DNA of 64,000 nucleotides from assembly GCA_965215035.1 (NCBI GenBank), contig OZ244040.1, forward strand, positions 1,488,001-1,552,000. Reading direction: 5' to 3'. The notes beneath the pieces are model-generated. The model did no database searches. It was not told where the DNA came from and saw only the letters and a program-made list of their open reading frames with translations. The stretch comes from Azophilus sp965215035. Its GTDB lineage: Bacteria > Pseudomonadota > Gammaproteobacteria > Pseudomonadales > Azotimanducaceae. The position numbers were made by a program, and so were the translations under genes. Shown one piece after another: positions 27,139 through 35,236 of this stretch (its first letter is position 1; the number at the start of each line of letters is the position of its first letter).

Positions 27139-27213
27139 GGATGGGCGACCTTGAATACTGCGGACTAGTCGGTGATTCTGCCCGGTATCCCGGACGCGAT
27201 CAATTGCCGCGGC

Positions 27214-27339
27214 CTAGTCGGCCAGGGTTGCATCCGCGAACAGGGCGATGCGATGTTGACTGATCTTCATCCATTCCGTGGGTCCAAGCCGGGTTCCGGG
27301 ATGATCGGCCAGGGACGCATAGTGCACCGTAGGCGCCAT
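27214..27339 (-). pseudogene. Truncated MaoC-like enoyl-CoA hydratase remnant
   Basis: ATG 27339 follows the ipdF stop by 3 bp and the frame runs 41 codons to TAG at 27216-27214. The peptide includes SLADHPGTRLGPTEWMKISQ and RIALFADATLAD, matching the N-terminus of MaoC-type hydratases ('lG.s.w..i.q..Id.FA.aTgD'), but it stops where the hot-dog domain should begin. Tight spacing indicates it was once a working cistron in the steroid operon. Confidence 0.6.
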
Positions 27340-27342
27340 CTG

Positions 27343-28128
27343 CTAGGCTCGTTGATTGGACACGGCGACCGTCTCCCCGGTCATATAGGTCGCGTAGTCG
27401 GAAGCTAGGAAAATCATCACGTTCGCCACCTCCCAAACCTCGGCGGCACGCCCGTAGGCTTCCTTGGCCGTCAGCTCCCGCAGGAGTTCTTCCGTGGTGA
27501 CCTTGGCAAGAAACGGGTGCATCGCCAAACTTGGGGCCACGGCGTTAACGCGTATGCCATGCTTAGCGCCCTCCAGCCCGGCACAACGGGTCAACGCCAT
27601 CACACCGGCTTTCGCCGCCGCATAGTGCGCTTGACCGGCCTGGGCGCGCCAGCCTAGAACGGAAGCGTTGTTTATGATCACGCCGCCCTCACCCCTCGAC
27701 ATGACCTGCATGGCGGCCCGGGTCATGCGAAAGGTGCCGTTCAAGGTCACGTCCAGCACCCGGGACCACTGTTCATCGGTCATATCGGCCAGGTTGGCGG
27801 TGCCGCCTAGGCCGGCGTTGTTGATGACCAGGTCCGGCGTTCCGAACACTTCCGCGGCTTTCCCGAACAGGCGATCAACCTGGGTCTGATCCGTTACGTC
27901 GCACAGGCAGGCGTGCGGCCGCGAGCCGGTTGCATCGCCAATGCGCCCGGTTGCCTCCTCAAGGCGCCGTTCATGAATATCCGATATCAGTACCTCTGCG
28001 CCTTCCTCGGCACAGCGCTTGGCTGCCGAGAATCCGATTCCGGTGCCCGCCGCGGCGGTAATAATTGCCTTGCGGCCGGCAAGCAGGTCATGGGCTTGCG
28101 GGTAGGCCGGTGGTGATCGTAGGTCCAA
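27343..28128 (-). CDS. ipdF: SDR dehydrogenase IpdF-like (steroid C/D-ring degradation)
   Basis: A 261-residue short-chain dehydrogenase. The N-terminal LRSPPAYPQAHDLLAGRKAI, the cofactor loop TAAAGTGIGFSAAKR (in place of the usual TGxxxGIG), VLGWRAQAGQAHYAAAKAGV with the YxxxK pair, and the end SNQRA closely resemble actinobacterial IpdF (Rv3559c), which acts on the propionate side-chain ketone/hydroxyl of the C/D-ring intermediate (HIP/5-OH-HIP). It lies with ipdABC and echA20 on one strand, 9 bp after the SDR fragment. IpdF is recognised from memory of the Mycobacterium sequence. Confidence 0.8.
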   Translation of the reverse strand: MDLRSPPAYPQAHDLLAGRKAIITAAAGTGIGFSAAKRCAEEGAEVLISDIHERRLEEATGRIGDATGSRPHACLCDVTDQTQVDRLFGKAAEVFGTPDLVINNAGLGGTANLADMTDEQWSRVLDVTLNGTFRMTRAAMQVMSRGEGGVIINNASVLGWRAQAGQAHYAAAKAGVMALTRCAGLEGAKHGIRVNAVAPSLAMHPFLAKVTTEELLRELTAKEAYGRAAEVWEVANVMIFLASDYATYMTGETVAVSNQRA

Positions 28129-28137
28129 GGCGCGCTC

Positions 28138-28365
28138 CTAGGAGCCGTACAGGGGCTGGGCGGGTTTTGCCCTTGTAAGGAGCGCATCGACGGCATCGGC
28201 CAACTCGTCCACATGCCAACGCGCTCCCTTGTCGATTTCCGGCCCCGTGCGCCAACCATCGGCGATGGATAGCCTCCCGCCAACGATCTCGAAGCACTGT
28301 CCCGTCACCTGGCCGCCGCTATAAAAGCTAAGCGTCACGGACCAACATGGGAAATAGTCGGACAT
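28138..28365 (-). pseudogene. C-terminal fragment of an SDR/hydroxyacyl-CoA dehydrogenase
   Basis: A 75-codon frame starting at ATG 28365, 4 bp after the echA20 stop. It contains YSGGQVTGQCFEIVGG and RLSIADGWRTGPEIDKGARW, which is what follows the 'aSD.a..vTGQ' region in multi-domain or FabG-like SDRs; the Rossmann and YxxxK parts are missing. Either an in-frame deletion removed about 200 codons or it is a stand-alone small protein of unknown role. The spacing suggests it is still translated. Confidence 0.55.
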
Positions 28366-28369
28366 GGCA

Positions 28370-29125
28370 CTAGCCGTCGAACTTTGCGGCTGTGCCCGTT
28401 GCGACGAACGCCTGGCGTGCCGACAGGCTGTCCTCGTTCAGGTACATTTCAAAGGTAAACCCTTGCTCCCAGCGATAGCTCCGGTCCACATCGAAGGCTT
28501 CGATACCGTTCAGCGCTTGCTTGGCGATACACAGGGCGTTGCGGGACTTCGAAGCGATGCGCGCCGCAAACTCCCGGGCGGCCTCAAGGTGTTCCCCGGC
28601 GGCGACCACCTGCTCGACCCCCCCGAGTCGTTCGGCTTCCCGGGCCTCTATGCGTCCGCCGGTTAGGAACGCCGCCCTGACCTTGGCATGGGGGAACATC
28701 CGTTGCATATGGGAGGCACCCCCCATGGCGCCGCGGTCGATCTCCGGCAGGGCAAAGTAGGCGGTATCTGCCGCAATGACTGCATCCGAGGCGCCACAGA
28801 CGCCGATACCGCCACCCAATACAAAACCATGCGGGGCGCTCACGACCGGAATCTCGCATTCGCGAATGGCCTTGAAGGTCAGGAAATTGCCCTTGTTGAC
28901 CTCGACAATCGCATTGCTATGCTCCGCCAATTCCTTGATATCGACGCCAGCGCAGAAGCCTTTGCCTTCGGCCCGAATCAGCACGCAGCGAATGTCCTGG
29001 CGTTTCCCCAGGCTTGCGACCAGCTCGGCCAGTTCCATCCACATCGGCCCGGGAAAGGCATTCACGGGAGGATGGGCAAAAATCAGTTCGGCAACCCGGC
29101 CCCGAATGGAGGTGTCAAATGGCAT
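28370..29125 (-). CDS. echA20: Enoyl-CoA hydratase/isomerase EchA20-like (ring-opening hydrolase)
   Basis: A 251-residue crotonase-fold enzyme: GRVAELIFAHPPVNAF, the oxyanion loop GFCAGVDIKEL, HGFVLGGGIGVCGASDAVIA, and ALPEIDRGAMGGASHMQRMF. In actinobacteria EchA20 opens the steroid C/D-ring intermediate (HIEC-CoA) hydrolytically; this assignment is from the linkage with ipdABC and the sequence type. ATG 29125 (PFDTSIRGRV) is preferred to an earlier frame start, and overlaps the ipdC stop by 11 bp, consistent with one operon. Confidence 0.75.
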   Translation of the reverse strand: MPFDTSIRGRVAELIFAHPPVNAFPGPMWMELAELVASLGKRQDIRCVLIRAEGKGFCAGVDIKELAEHSNAIVEVNKGNFLTFKAIRECEIPVVSAPHGFVLGGGIGVCGASDAVIAADTAYFALPEIDRGAMGGASHMQRMFPHAKVRAAFLTGGRIEAREAERLGGVEQVVAAGEHLEAAREFAARIASKSRNALCIAKQALNGIEAFDVDRSYRWEQGFTFEMYLNEDSLSARQAFVATGTAAKFDG

Positions 29126-30191
29126 TGCGCAGTTCCGATGTAGCCTCGGGGCCCGCAGCAAGGCGTTCCTCGGCTTGCTGGACGATGGAACGGATCAGGG
29201 CTGCACAGTTTGGCAGGTCGTCGATCAAACCCGCGATTTGACCGCTCGGTAGCACACCCTTGTCCGGCAACCCCTTGACCATGGCCTCCTGAATAATCAT
29301 CGGCGCGTTGGCCGCCATCAGGGTTTGACCCAGAGATAGCTCCGTGGTCCGAGCCATCGACCAGGCAGACTTGATCGTGGCGGCAAAACCGGCCTCGGTT
29401 TGCTGTTTGTAGCGCCAACCATTGGCGAGGGCGGTCAGCAACATGCCGAGCCAAGAGGCGTTTTCCAGCGCATGCAGGCGCTTGTTCAAGATCATGCGCT
29501 GCGGCAACCCATCCAGTCTGCTGAACACTCGTATCTGCGCAATCTCGGCATCCAGGTAGCGCGCCTTGGTGGCCGGCGGCGTTGGGCTCTCCCTGGTGAG
29601 CAGGAAACGGGTTCCCATGGCGATGCCGTCTGCGCCGAAGGTTAGCGCCGCGGCCAATCCACGTCCATCCTTGAAGCCGCCGCATGCCACGACCGGCACA
29701 CCCAACTGCATATCCAGAACCTGGGCCAACAGCAGCCAGGTGGGGGTGTCGCCGGTGTGGCCGCCGCCTTCCCCGCCCTGGCAGACCAGGACATCGGCAC
29801 CTAGGGCCACGGCTTTCCGCGCATGCTTGGCGGCACCCACCGTGGGCACACAGCGAATGCCCTTGGCCTTGACTTTGTCGATCATCTTTGCGGAGGGTGC
29901 GCGACCGTACGAAATGGCCGCCACCTCGTAGTCGATACAAAGGTCGACTATGCGGTCGACGCCCGCTTGGAATGAATGCAGATTGACCCCGAACGGCCCA
30001 CCGGTGTTCGCCTTGATTTGTTTTATTGCCGTTTCGCACTCACCCGGCGTCATAACGGCCGCGGCCAGGAAGCCAAATGCGCCCGCATTAACCGAGGCGG
30101 TCACAAGCTCCGCCGTCGCCACCCAGCCCATCGCCGTCTGCACGATGGGCACCTCGCAGCCGAGCAATCTGGTCAGTGAGGTTTCCAGCAC
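29115..30191 (-). CDS. ipdC: Nitronate monooxygenase-family flavoprotein, IpdC-like
   Basis: A 358-residue FMN TIM-barrel protein: TRLLGCEVPIVQTAMGWVAT (start of the family), VLVCQGGEGGGHTGDTPTWL (flavin-phosphate loop), VPVVACGGFKDGRGLAAAL, and LTFGADGIAMGTRFLLTRES. Between ipdB and echA20 it corresponds to IpdC, an FMN-dependent enoyl-CoA reductase of steroid C/D-ring degradation, rather than a true nitronate oxidase. The spacing of 18 bp to ipdB supports an operon. Confidence 0.8.
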   Translation of the reverse strand: MLETSLTRLLGCEVPIVQTAMGWVATAELVTASVNAGAFGFLAAAVMTPGECETAIKQIKANTGGPFGVNLHSFQAGVDRIVDLCIDYEVAAISYGRAPSAKMIDKVKAKGIRCVPTVGAAKHARKAVALGADVLVCQGGEGGGHTGDTPTWLLLAQVLDMQLGVPVVACGGFKDGRGLAAALTFGADGIAMGTRFLLTRESPTPPATKARYLDAEIAQIRVFSRLDGLPQRMILNKRLHALENASWLGMLLTALANGWRYKQQTEAGFAATIKSAWSMARTTELSLGQTLMAANAPMIIQEAMVKGLPDKGVLPSGQIAGLIDDLPNCAALIRSIVQQAEERLAAGPEATSELRNAI

Positions 30192-30209
30192 ATCGATTCC
30201 TGTGCGTAT

Positions 30210-30995
30210 CTACGCGGCGCGTTGTCCCGGTGGGTTGTCTTTGAGAACGGTTGCTCGAAGGTTGTGCGGGTCTAGGTGGTCGAGCACCGCCAGTTGCTCA
30301 TCGGTTGGGAAGGGCGTCTGACCGAGCCCCCCGGTCCGCTGCAATGCGAAGCCTGTATTGTCCTGCACCTCTTCGAAGGTAACCCCCGGGTGTAGACTGA
30401 TGACGCGAATAGCGTGGTTGCTGCCCCCGAAATCCATGACCGCCAGGTTGGAGACAATGCGCCTGAGGTCAAGATACTCGGGCTGAACACCGTTCGGCCA
30501 CCGGGCCGGGTTGTAGCCGATTCCCGCAATCATATCGACTTCGCCACCGACGAAGGTGCGCTTGTCGTGGCTGGGGATGAACATCGAGTTCGAGTTGTTG
30601 ATGGTATTGCCGGGATACCCCCGCACGCCCAGTAGAGCGGTTTTCGGTTGCGTGTAGGAACCAATGATGGAGATGTTCATCTGCCCAAACCGGTCCACTT
30701 GCACTGGTGTGACCATGGCATGGCGTAGCCCCCGATAGATGATGTCGAAGACGCGCTCGTAGTTCATAATCCCCTCGATTTTGGGTTTATAGTCGCCGCG
30801 CGGCCCCACCGGCACGGGCTCGCTGACGAGGTAGGCTTCGCCGTCCGTCATCATCAGGCCGGGCTCGAAGGTGGACTTCGCCAGTGACGCCGCCAGTCTC
30901 GGCACCAGGCCAATACTGGTAATCAAGCGCTCGCCGTCGCCGCGGAACGCTTCCGCCGCCGCGCAAATGCAAAGTTCAGCCAGAGAACAGTTCAT
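30210..30995 (-). CDS. ipdB: CoA-transferase-family ring hydrolase subunit IpdB
   Basis: A 261-residue CoA-transferase class I beta-like subunit. CSLAELCICAAAEAFRGDGE, the Glu-poor active loop LMMTDGEAYLVSEPVPVG, VDRFGQMNISIIGSYTQPK and VRGYPGNTINNSNSMFIPSH resemble IpdB. IpdAB hydrolyses the last steroid ring (COCHEA-CoA) rather than transferring CoA. It follows ipdA by 9 bp. Known from Mycobacterium/Rhodococcus; assigned here by sequence type and context. Confidence 0.82.
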   Translation of the reverse strand: MNCSLAELCICAAAEAFRGDGERLITSIGLVPRLAASLAKSTFEPGLMMTDGEAYLVSEPVPVGPRGDYKPKIEGIMNYERVFDIIYRGLRHAMVTPVQVDRFGQMNISIIGSYTQPKTALLGVRGYPGNTINNSNSMFIPSHDKRTFVGGEVDMIAGIGYNPARWPNGVQPEYLDLRRIVSNLAVMDFGGSNHAIRVISLHPGVTFEEVQDNTGFALQRTGGLGQTPFPTDEQLAVLDHLDPHNLRATVLKDNPPGQRAA

Positions 30996-31004
30996 GCGGC
31001 CCCC

Positions 31005-31880
31005 TCAAAATACCGGCAACGGCAGCGCCGCAATGGCTTCCTCGCCGCCCAGGGTTTGCACATACCCCGCAAGATCCCTACCCGCTATGTACTCGTCGAA
31101 GTACCGCTGCCAACCGCCCCTCGCCGAGGCGTTGTACATTCGCAGGTGCGCGACATCGATTCCGTATGCCGGGGCGCATGACGTGGGGTGGGCACCGCAT
31201 CGCGCCAACGCGACGCCGTGAATCAGGTTTCTCTCGATAGGCATCTGCAGGGCGGTCATGGGGTCGTTGAACGCGGCGGTGGGTACGATCTCTTCCGTTG
31301 TCAAAAACGCCTTCCCCGCCGCCCGGCAGAACCACTCGTCGAAAAACGGGTCTGGCCCGCCGATGCGCGAGTTACCCAACACGTCCGCCTGATGCACATG
31401 GCAGACCGCGACATCAACCGGCAACGCGGGCACCGCGATAAGCTCTTCGCCGGTGCCATAGGGCGATTGCACCGTTTTGAGCTCGGGATTGGTCGTTAGC
31501 ACATCCGAGGCGAACCCCACCCGGGTGGGCAGAAACGGCACCCGGGCCGCCGCTGCCTTCAGCCCGAGTTGCAACATGCCCTCGTCCAACTCCATGACAT
31601 CGAATGCGCCGGCTTGTCGGGCGGCGCGGAAATGCGCTTCCAGTGGCACCGAGTCCATCGATACGAACCCGAAAACCAGCTTCCCGATCTTGCCCGCCGC
31701 CGCCAACATCCCGACATCGGGGCCACCGTAACTGAGAATCGTGAGTTCCCGGACATCCGTTTGCAGCAGTTCGCGAATAAACGCCATGGGCTTGCGGCGT
31801 GCACCCCAACCGCCAATGCCGATGGTCATACCGCTTTCGATTTGGGCGGCCAGCCCCTTGATGGAAACCGTTTTGTCCAT
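31005..31880 (-). CDS. ipdA: CoA-transferase-family ring hydrolase subunit IpdA
   Basis: A 291-residue CoA-transferase alpha-like subunit: MDKTVSIKGLAAQIESGMTI, GIGGWGARRKPMAFIREL, TILSYGGPDVGMLAAAGKIG, and LPVDVAVCHVHQADVLGNS. This is the partner of IpdB in the alpha2beta2 ring hydrolase. ATG 31880 shares its A with the hsaC stop (TGATG), so translation is coupled. An upstream in-frame start (31919) would overlap hsaC and is unlikely. Confidence 0.82.
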   Translation of the reverse strand: MDKTVSIKGLAAQIESGMTIGIGGWGARRKPMAFIRELLQTDVRELTILSYGGPDVGMLAAAGKIGKLVFGFVSMDSVPLEAHFRAARQAGAFDVMELDEGMLQLGLKAAAARVPFLPTRVGFASDVLTTNPELKTVQSPYGTGEELIAVPALPVDVAVCHVHQADVLGNSRIGGPDPFFDEWFCRAAGKAFLTTEEIVPTAAFNDPMTALQMPIERNLIHGVALARCGAHPTSCAPAYGIDVAHLRMYNASARGGWQRYFDEYIAGRDLAGYVQTLGGEEAIAALPLPVF

Positions 31881-32806
31881 CAGGGTGTTGGTTCCGGGAA
31901 GCTGTAGGCATGGCCCCAAATTTCGGCGACGGTGCTTTTGGTCGGCACGAATTCAGACCAGTCGAACAGCAGCCCATCGTAGCCCACCTCCATGGGAATT
32001 CCTCCCGGCGCCAGGAAATAGAAAGACACCATGCCGTCGTTGGCATGCCGCCCAAGCGAGGCGATGATTGGCAAATCGGCGGCGAGCACGCGGTCCAGGC
32101 AAGACCCCACGGCGTCCAGCGAGGTCATCTCCACCATCAGATGCACCAGTCCGGAGGGGGCCGGCCCGTTGAACAAACCCAAACTGTGATGGCGGGGGCT
32201 CGTGGCATGAAGAAAGTGAATGCACATCTCCGGGGCACCTTCCGCAGGCGGCGGCAGGGTGAGCTCGTCGCTCATGCGGAACCCCAGGTGCTCCTGATAG
32301 AACCGGCTGGTTTCGGCGTGTGCCGAGGTCGGCAGCACCGCATGGCCCAACCCCAAAGCATCGGCCTTGTACTCGACCCCTGCCACTTTGGGCTCAAAGG
32401 CCGCGGCCGTCGAATGGCGTGAGTGAAAGATTTCGAAGTGGTTGCCCGAGGGGTCGTCTGCGGCCACAAAGGCCGCAACACCCCGGGCCGCGCATTCCTG
32501 CGCATTACCCCGGTGTAGCGCGACCCGATGATCGGCCAAGCCACGGACAATGGGGTTGAATGAATCCCGTGCGCATTCCCAACCGGCGCAGATAAACCGG
32601 TCCACCGGCGCCGGCTCGATCAGGAAACGAAACGGCGCCTTGTCCATGCGCAGGCCGAGGGCGCCATTGTTGCCCGCCGCCGGCTGAAACCCCAAGATGT
32701 CCTGGCCAACCTTCAGCCATGCACCGGGGTCCTTAACGCCAATGCGCACGTAGCCGAGCGAGCGGATGGCACTTGCCGCCTTTGTTGCCTTGTCTTCCAT
32801 GTTCAA
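31880..32806 (-). CDS. hsaC: Extradiol ring-cleavage dioxygenase, HsaC-like
   Basis: A 308-residue two-domain vicinal oxygen chelate dioxygenase. The Fe(II) ligands are visible as His in LGLGHAVLPT, His in SPRHHSLGLF and Glu in GGIPMEVGYDG; the N-terminal half starts SLGYVRIGVKDPGAWLKVG as in BphC/HsaC. HsaC cleaves the catecholic A-ring of 3,4-DHSA meta to the hydroxyls. Linked hsaD and hsaA genes make steroid rather than biphenyl the likely substrate. Starts at 32806 or two codons later are equivalent. Confidence 0.82.
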   Translation of the reverse strand: MNMEDKATKAASAIRSLGYVRIGVKDPGAWLKVGQDILGFQPAAGNNGALGLRMDKAPFRFLIEPAPVDRFICAGWECARDSFNPIVRGLADHRVALHRGNAQECAARGVAAFVAADDPSGNHFEIFHSRHSTAAAFEPKVAGVEYKADALGLGHAVLPTSAHAETSRFYQEHLGFRMSDELTLPPPAEGAPEMCIHFLHATSPRHHSLGLFNGPAPSGLVHLMVEMTSLDAVGSCLDRVLAADLPIIASLGRHANDGMVSFYFLAPGGIPMEVGYDGLLFDWSEFVPTKSTVAEIWGHAYSFPEPTP

Positions 32807-32891
32807 TGCACTACCCGATTGACATGCCCTTTGGCACCCGACCCGCTCACCGGCGAAACAGCCTCAAGCAACGACCTATCCCCATGCGATG

Positions 32892-32984
32892 TAGTGATCG
32901 GTTGACGAACCACGACCTGTAGTGGCTACGCGACTTGCGGGGCTCGGCATGTGGTGGTTTGTCGACGTATCTTTATAGGTTCCC
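32892..32984. repeat. Short inverted-arm element (family 2), copy B
   Basis: About 93 bp between hsaD and hsaC, starting TAGTGATCGG and ending CTTTATAGGTTCCC. Its arms GTTGACGAACCACGAC and the reverse complement of the right arm, GTCGACAAACCACCAC, agree at 13 of 16 positions, so it could fold as a hairpin. It interrupts an otherwise tightly packed operon. Confidence 0.65.
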
Positions 32985-33005
32985 ATACGATTGGTGTCCG
33001 GCATT

Positions 33006-33854
33006 TCAATCGTTCGCCAAGAAATCCAAACAGGTGGCATTAAATAGCCGCGCATGCTCAACCATAACCCAATGCCCACACTCGGCCAGCTCGATGTGCC
33101 GGCTCGGGCGACAGGCGCGCGTGATTTTCTGGCCACCCGTCGGGGGCAGCATCGCATCGTTCACCCCCCAAAAACTTAATACCGGGCATTGAATTTGAGA
33201 CAGCTCCGTTTCCATGTTGGGAATCACCATGCGGCTCAGCACTTCCGGCGGTTGCTCCTGTAGGATTGCCCACCGTTCGTTGACCAGCTCATCGGTAACC
33301 TGGGCCGGGTCGAATACCAGTGTTTCCAGTATGCGGCGCAGGCCTGCCCGGTCCAAACCACCATCGACAAAGTTGCTGATCATGCTGGCCATGGCGGGCA
33401 TTGCCATATAGGTTGCCAACTCTTCAATTCCGCCGGGCGCCATCAACACCAGCTTGGCAACACGGCTGGGATGATCAATCGCGGTGCGAATGCCAATGGC
33501 CCCACCCAGGGAGTTGCCTATCAACGCGAAGCTTTCGATGCCCAGCGCATCGAGCAGGCCGACTAGGCAGCTACTAAGGAATTCGCTGGAGTAGTCGCGG
33601 TCGGTAGGCTTTGAAGAATAGCCAAAACCCGGCAGGTCGGGCACGATCACCCGATGGCCGGCCGCAACAAAGGCATCTACATTGCCCTTGAAGTTGCTGT
33701 GTCCACTGGCGCCCGGGCCGCTGCCATGCACGAACACAACAACATCCGCACCGCTGTTGCCGCCGCGTTCGTGATAGTGCATGTCGATGTCGCCGACCGG
33801 CATCGTTTGACCTCGGGGCGGACCCCCGGCGGGAAGCGTTTGCAAAGCGACCAC
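33006..33854 (-). CDS. hsaD: Meta-cleavage product hydrolase, HsaD-like
   Basis: A 282-residue alpha/beta hydrolase that would hydrolyse the ring-cleaved steroid (DSHA) to HIP and HHD. Oxyanion motif VHGSGPGASGHSNF (shared with BphD/HsaD), nucleophile elbow IGNSLGGAIG, acid in FWGVNDAMLPP and His in ECGHWVMVEH. It is 26 bp downstream of hsaA. The true start may be the Met at MPVGDIDMHYHERG (33803). Confidence 0.82.
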   Translation of the reverse strand: MVALQTLPAGGPPRGQTMPVGDIDMHYHERGGNSGADVVVFVHGSGPGASGHSNFKGNVDAFVAAGHRVIVPDLPGFGYSSKPTDRDYSSEFLSSCLVGLLDALGIESFALIGNSLGGAIGIRTAIDHPSRVAKLVLMAPGGIEELATYMAMPAMASMISNFVDGGLDRAGLRRILETLVFDPAQVTDELVNERWAILQEQPPEVLSRMVIPNMETELSQIQCPVLSFWGVNDAMLPPTGGQKITRACRPSRHIELAECGHWVMVEHARLFNATCLDFLAND

Positions 33855-33880
33855 CTATGCTCCCGTTGACTCGATTTGCC

Positions 33881-35056
33881 TCAAACGAATACGTCGCTGT
33901 TTTCGGCACCCAATGCCATGCCCCCAAAGTTCCGTCCAAAGGCGGTGGGGTTGTTCGCCACGTGGGCTCGCGCGATGTTGATGTCCCGCCAGATATCCTG
34001 AATCTCCGCCCCGTTGAAAACGCTACGCCCGCCAGCCACCTGAAATAGCCTGTGCACGGCTTGGCTCATGCGATCTATGACGATACTGGCCTGATACCGA
34101 TACCGCACCCGGTCCTGCAGGGGGATCTGCTCGCCCACTTCGGCCAATGCCGTCATGCGGTCGAAATTTCGGAACAGGATGGTCTCCACCTCGTCGATGT
34201 CGTTCAGCGTCTCCGCCACTCGCCGGGTGACATCCGCGTCCCCGCGCAGTTTTGTGGGGTCGGTGCTGGAGGCGTCCGCATTGCCCGTGAACAACTCCAG
34301 GGCGCGTTTTGCGGCACCGATGGCCGGCGTGGACACAACCCGTACAAACATCTGCGCCCACGGGATGTTATACAGGGCATTGGGTTGTTGGTGGATGCAG
34401 TTGAAGCCGTCCAATTGCTTGTGGGTGCGGTGTTCCGGTACAAACACCGGCTTTTCGATTACGATGTCGTTGGAGCCGGTGGCCTGCAACCCGTATGCAT
34501 ACCAAACGTCTTCGATATCGTAGTCGCTGCGCGGAACCAGGAAGGTGCGATACCCTTCACCCGGCACAATCGCGCCAAGCAGGCACCAGGTGCAGTGGGC
34601 GGAACCGGAACTCCAGCCCCAGCGGCCACTCAACTGGAAACCGCTATCGCCAACCTTGGCCCTGCCCCCGACCGGGTTGTACGAGCTGGAAATGCAGGTA
34701 TTCGGATCTTCCGCGTATACGTCCATCTGGGCCCGCTCATCCATCAGGGCCAGTTGGTAGGCATGCACGGCGATGATTCCAGCTACCCAAGCGGTACTCA
34801 TGTCCTGTTCCGCAATCCGCAAATGAGCCGCGAAGAACTCTTGCGGAGTGGCTTCCAGCCCACCCCAGCGCTCCGGCAATACGGCGCGAATAAAGCCGCT
34901 ATCTTTCAGCGCATGGATGACATCGTTGCAAATCTGGCGCTGCCCGCGGCCTTCGGCGGCGCGTGCCCGAATTAGCGCACCGATGCTCTCTACATTCGCC
35001 ACCAGGTCTGCGGTGCCTATCGACTGCGCCGGATTTCGTGCGGGCATCTCGTTCAT
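33881..35056 (-). CDS. hsaA: Flavin-dependent hydroxylase, HsaA-like (acyl-CoA dehydrogenase fold)
   Basis: A 391-residue group D flavin monooxygenase: ALKDSGFIRAVLPERWGGLE, RIAEQDMSTAWVAGIIAVH, LSGRWGWSSGSAHCTWCLLG, TGSNDIVIEKPVFVPEHR and a C-terminal IWRDINIARAHVANNP, as in HsaA/HpaB-like oxygenases. HsaA hydroxylates 3-HSA to 3,4-DHSA with FMNH2/FADH2 from HsaB. No hsaB reductase is in the window, so the partner must be elsewhere. ATG 35056 is used because the upstream part of the frame is unlike the family and AT-rich. Confidence 0.82.
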   Translation of the reverse strand: MNEMPARNPAQSIGTADLVANVESIGALIRARAAEGRGQRQICNDVIHALKDSGFIRAVLPERWGGLEATPQEFFAAHLRIAEQDMSTAWVAGIIAVHAYQLALMDERAQMDVYAEDPNTCISSSYNPVGGRAKVGDSGFQLSGRWGWSSGSAHCTWCLLGAIVPGEGYRTFLVPRSDYDIEDVWYAYGLQATGSNDIVIEKPVFVPEHRTHKQLDGFNCIHQQPNALYNIPWAQMFVRVVSTPAIGAAKRALELFTGNADASSTDPTKLRGDADVTRRVAETLNDIDEVETILFRNFDRMTALAEVGEQIPLQDRVRYRYQASIVIDRMSQAVHRLFQVAGGRSVFNGAEIQDIWRDINIARAHVANNPTAFGRNFGGMALGAENSDVFV

Positions 35057-35236
35057 GGTCGTTGCCGCTATCTTGTGTAGGGTGGGTGCAATATTCCATA
35101 GGCTGAGCTTCTCGTCTACCCTTTGCGCAGTTTTCTCTTTTGATTTAGCGAATTCTGATAGTCCAAGACAATTTTGGTTGCTGTATACGTCATTCCAGGC
35201 AAAAATAACCGGTTGAACTACATGGATGCGGAGTAA
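35057..35236. promoter_or_regulatory. Divergent promoter region hsaA / SDR
   Basis: 180 bp between two divergent starts, clearly more AT-rich than the flanking genes. It holds a small inverted repeat CCAA-N7-TTGG (about 35162-35176) that could be an operator half-pair, and GGAG (35230-35233) before the rightward ATG. No KstR-type TnnAACnnGTTnA site was recognised. Confidence 0.35.
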
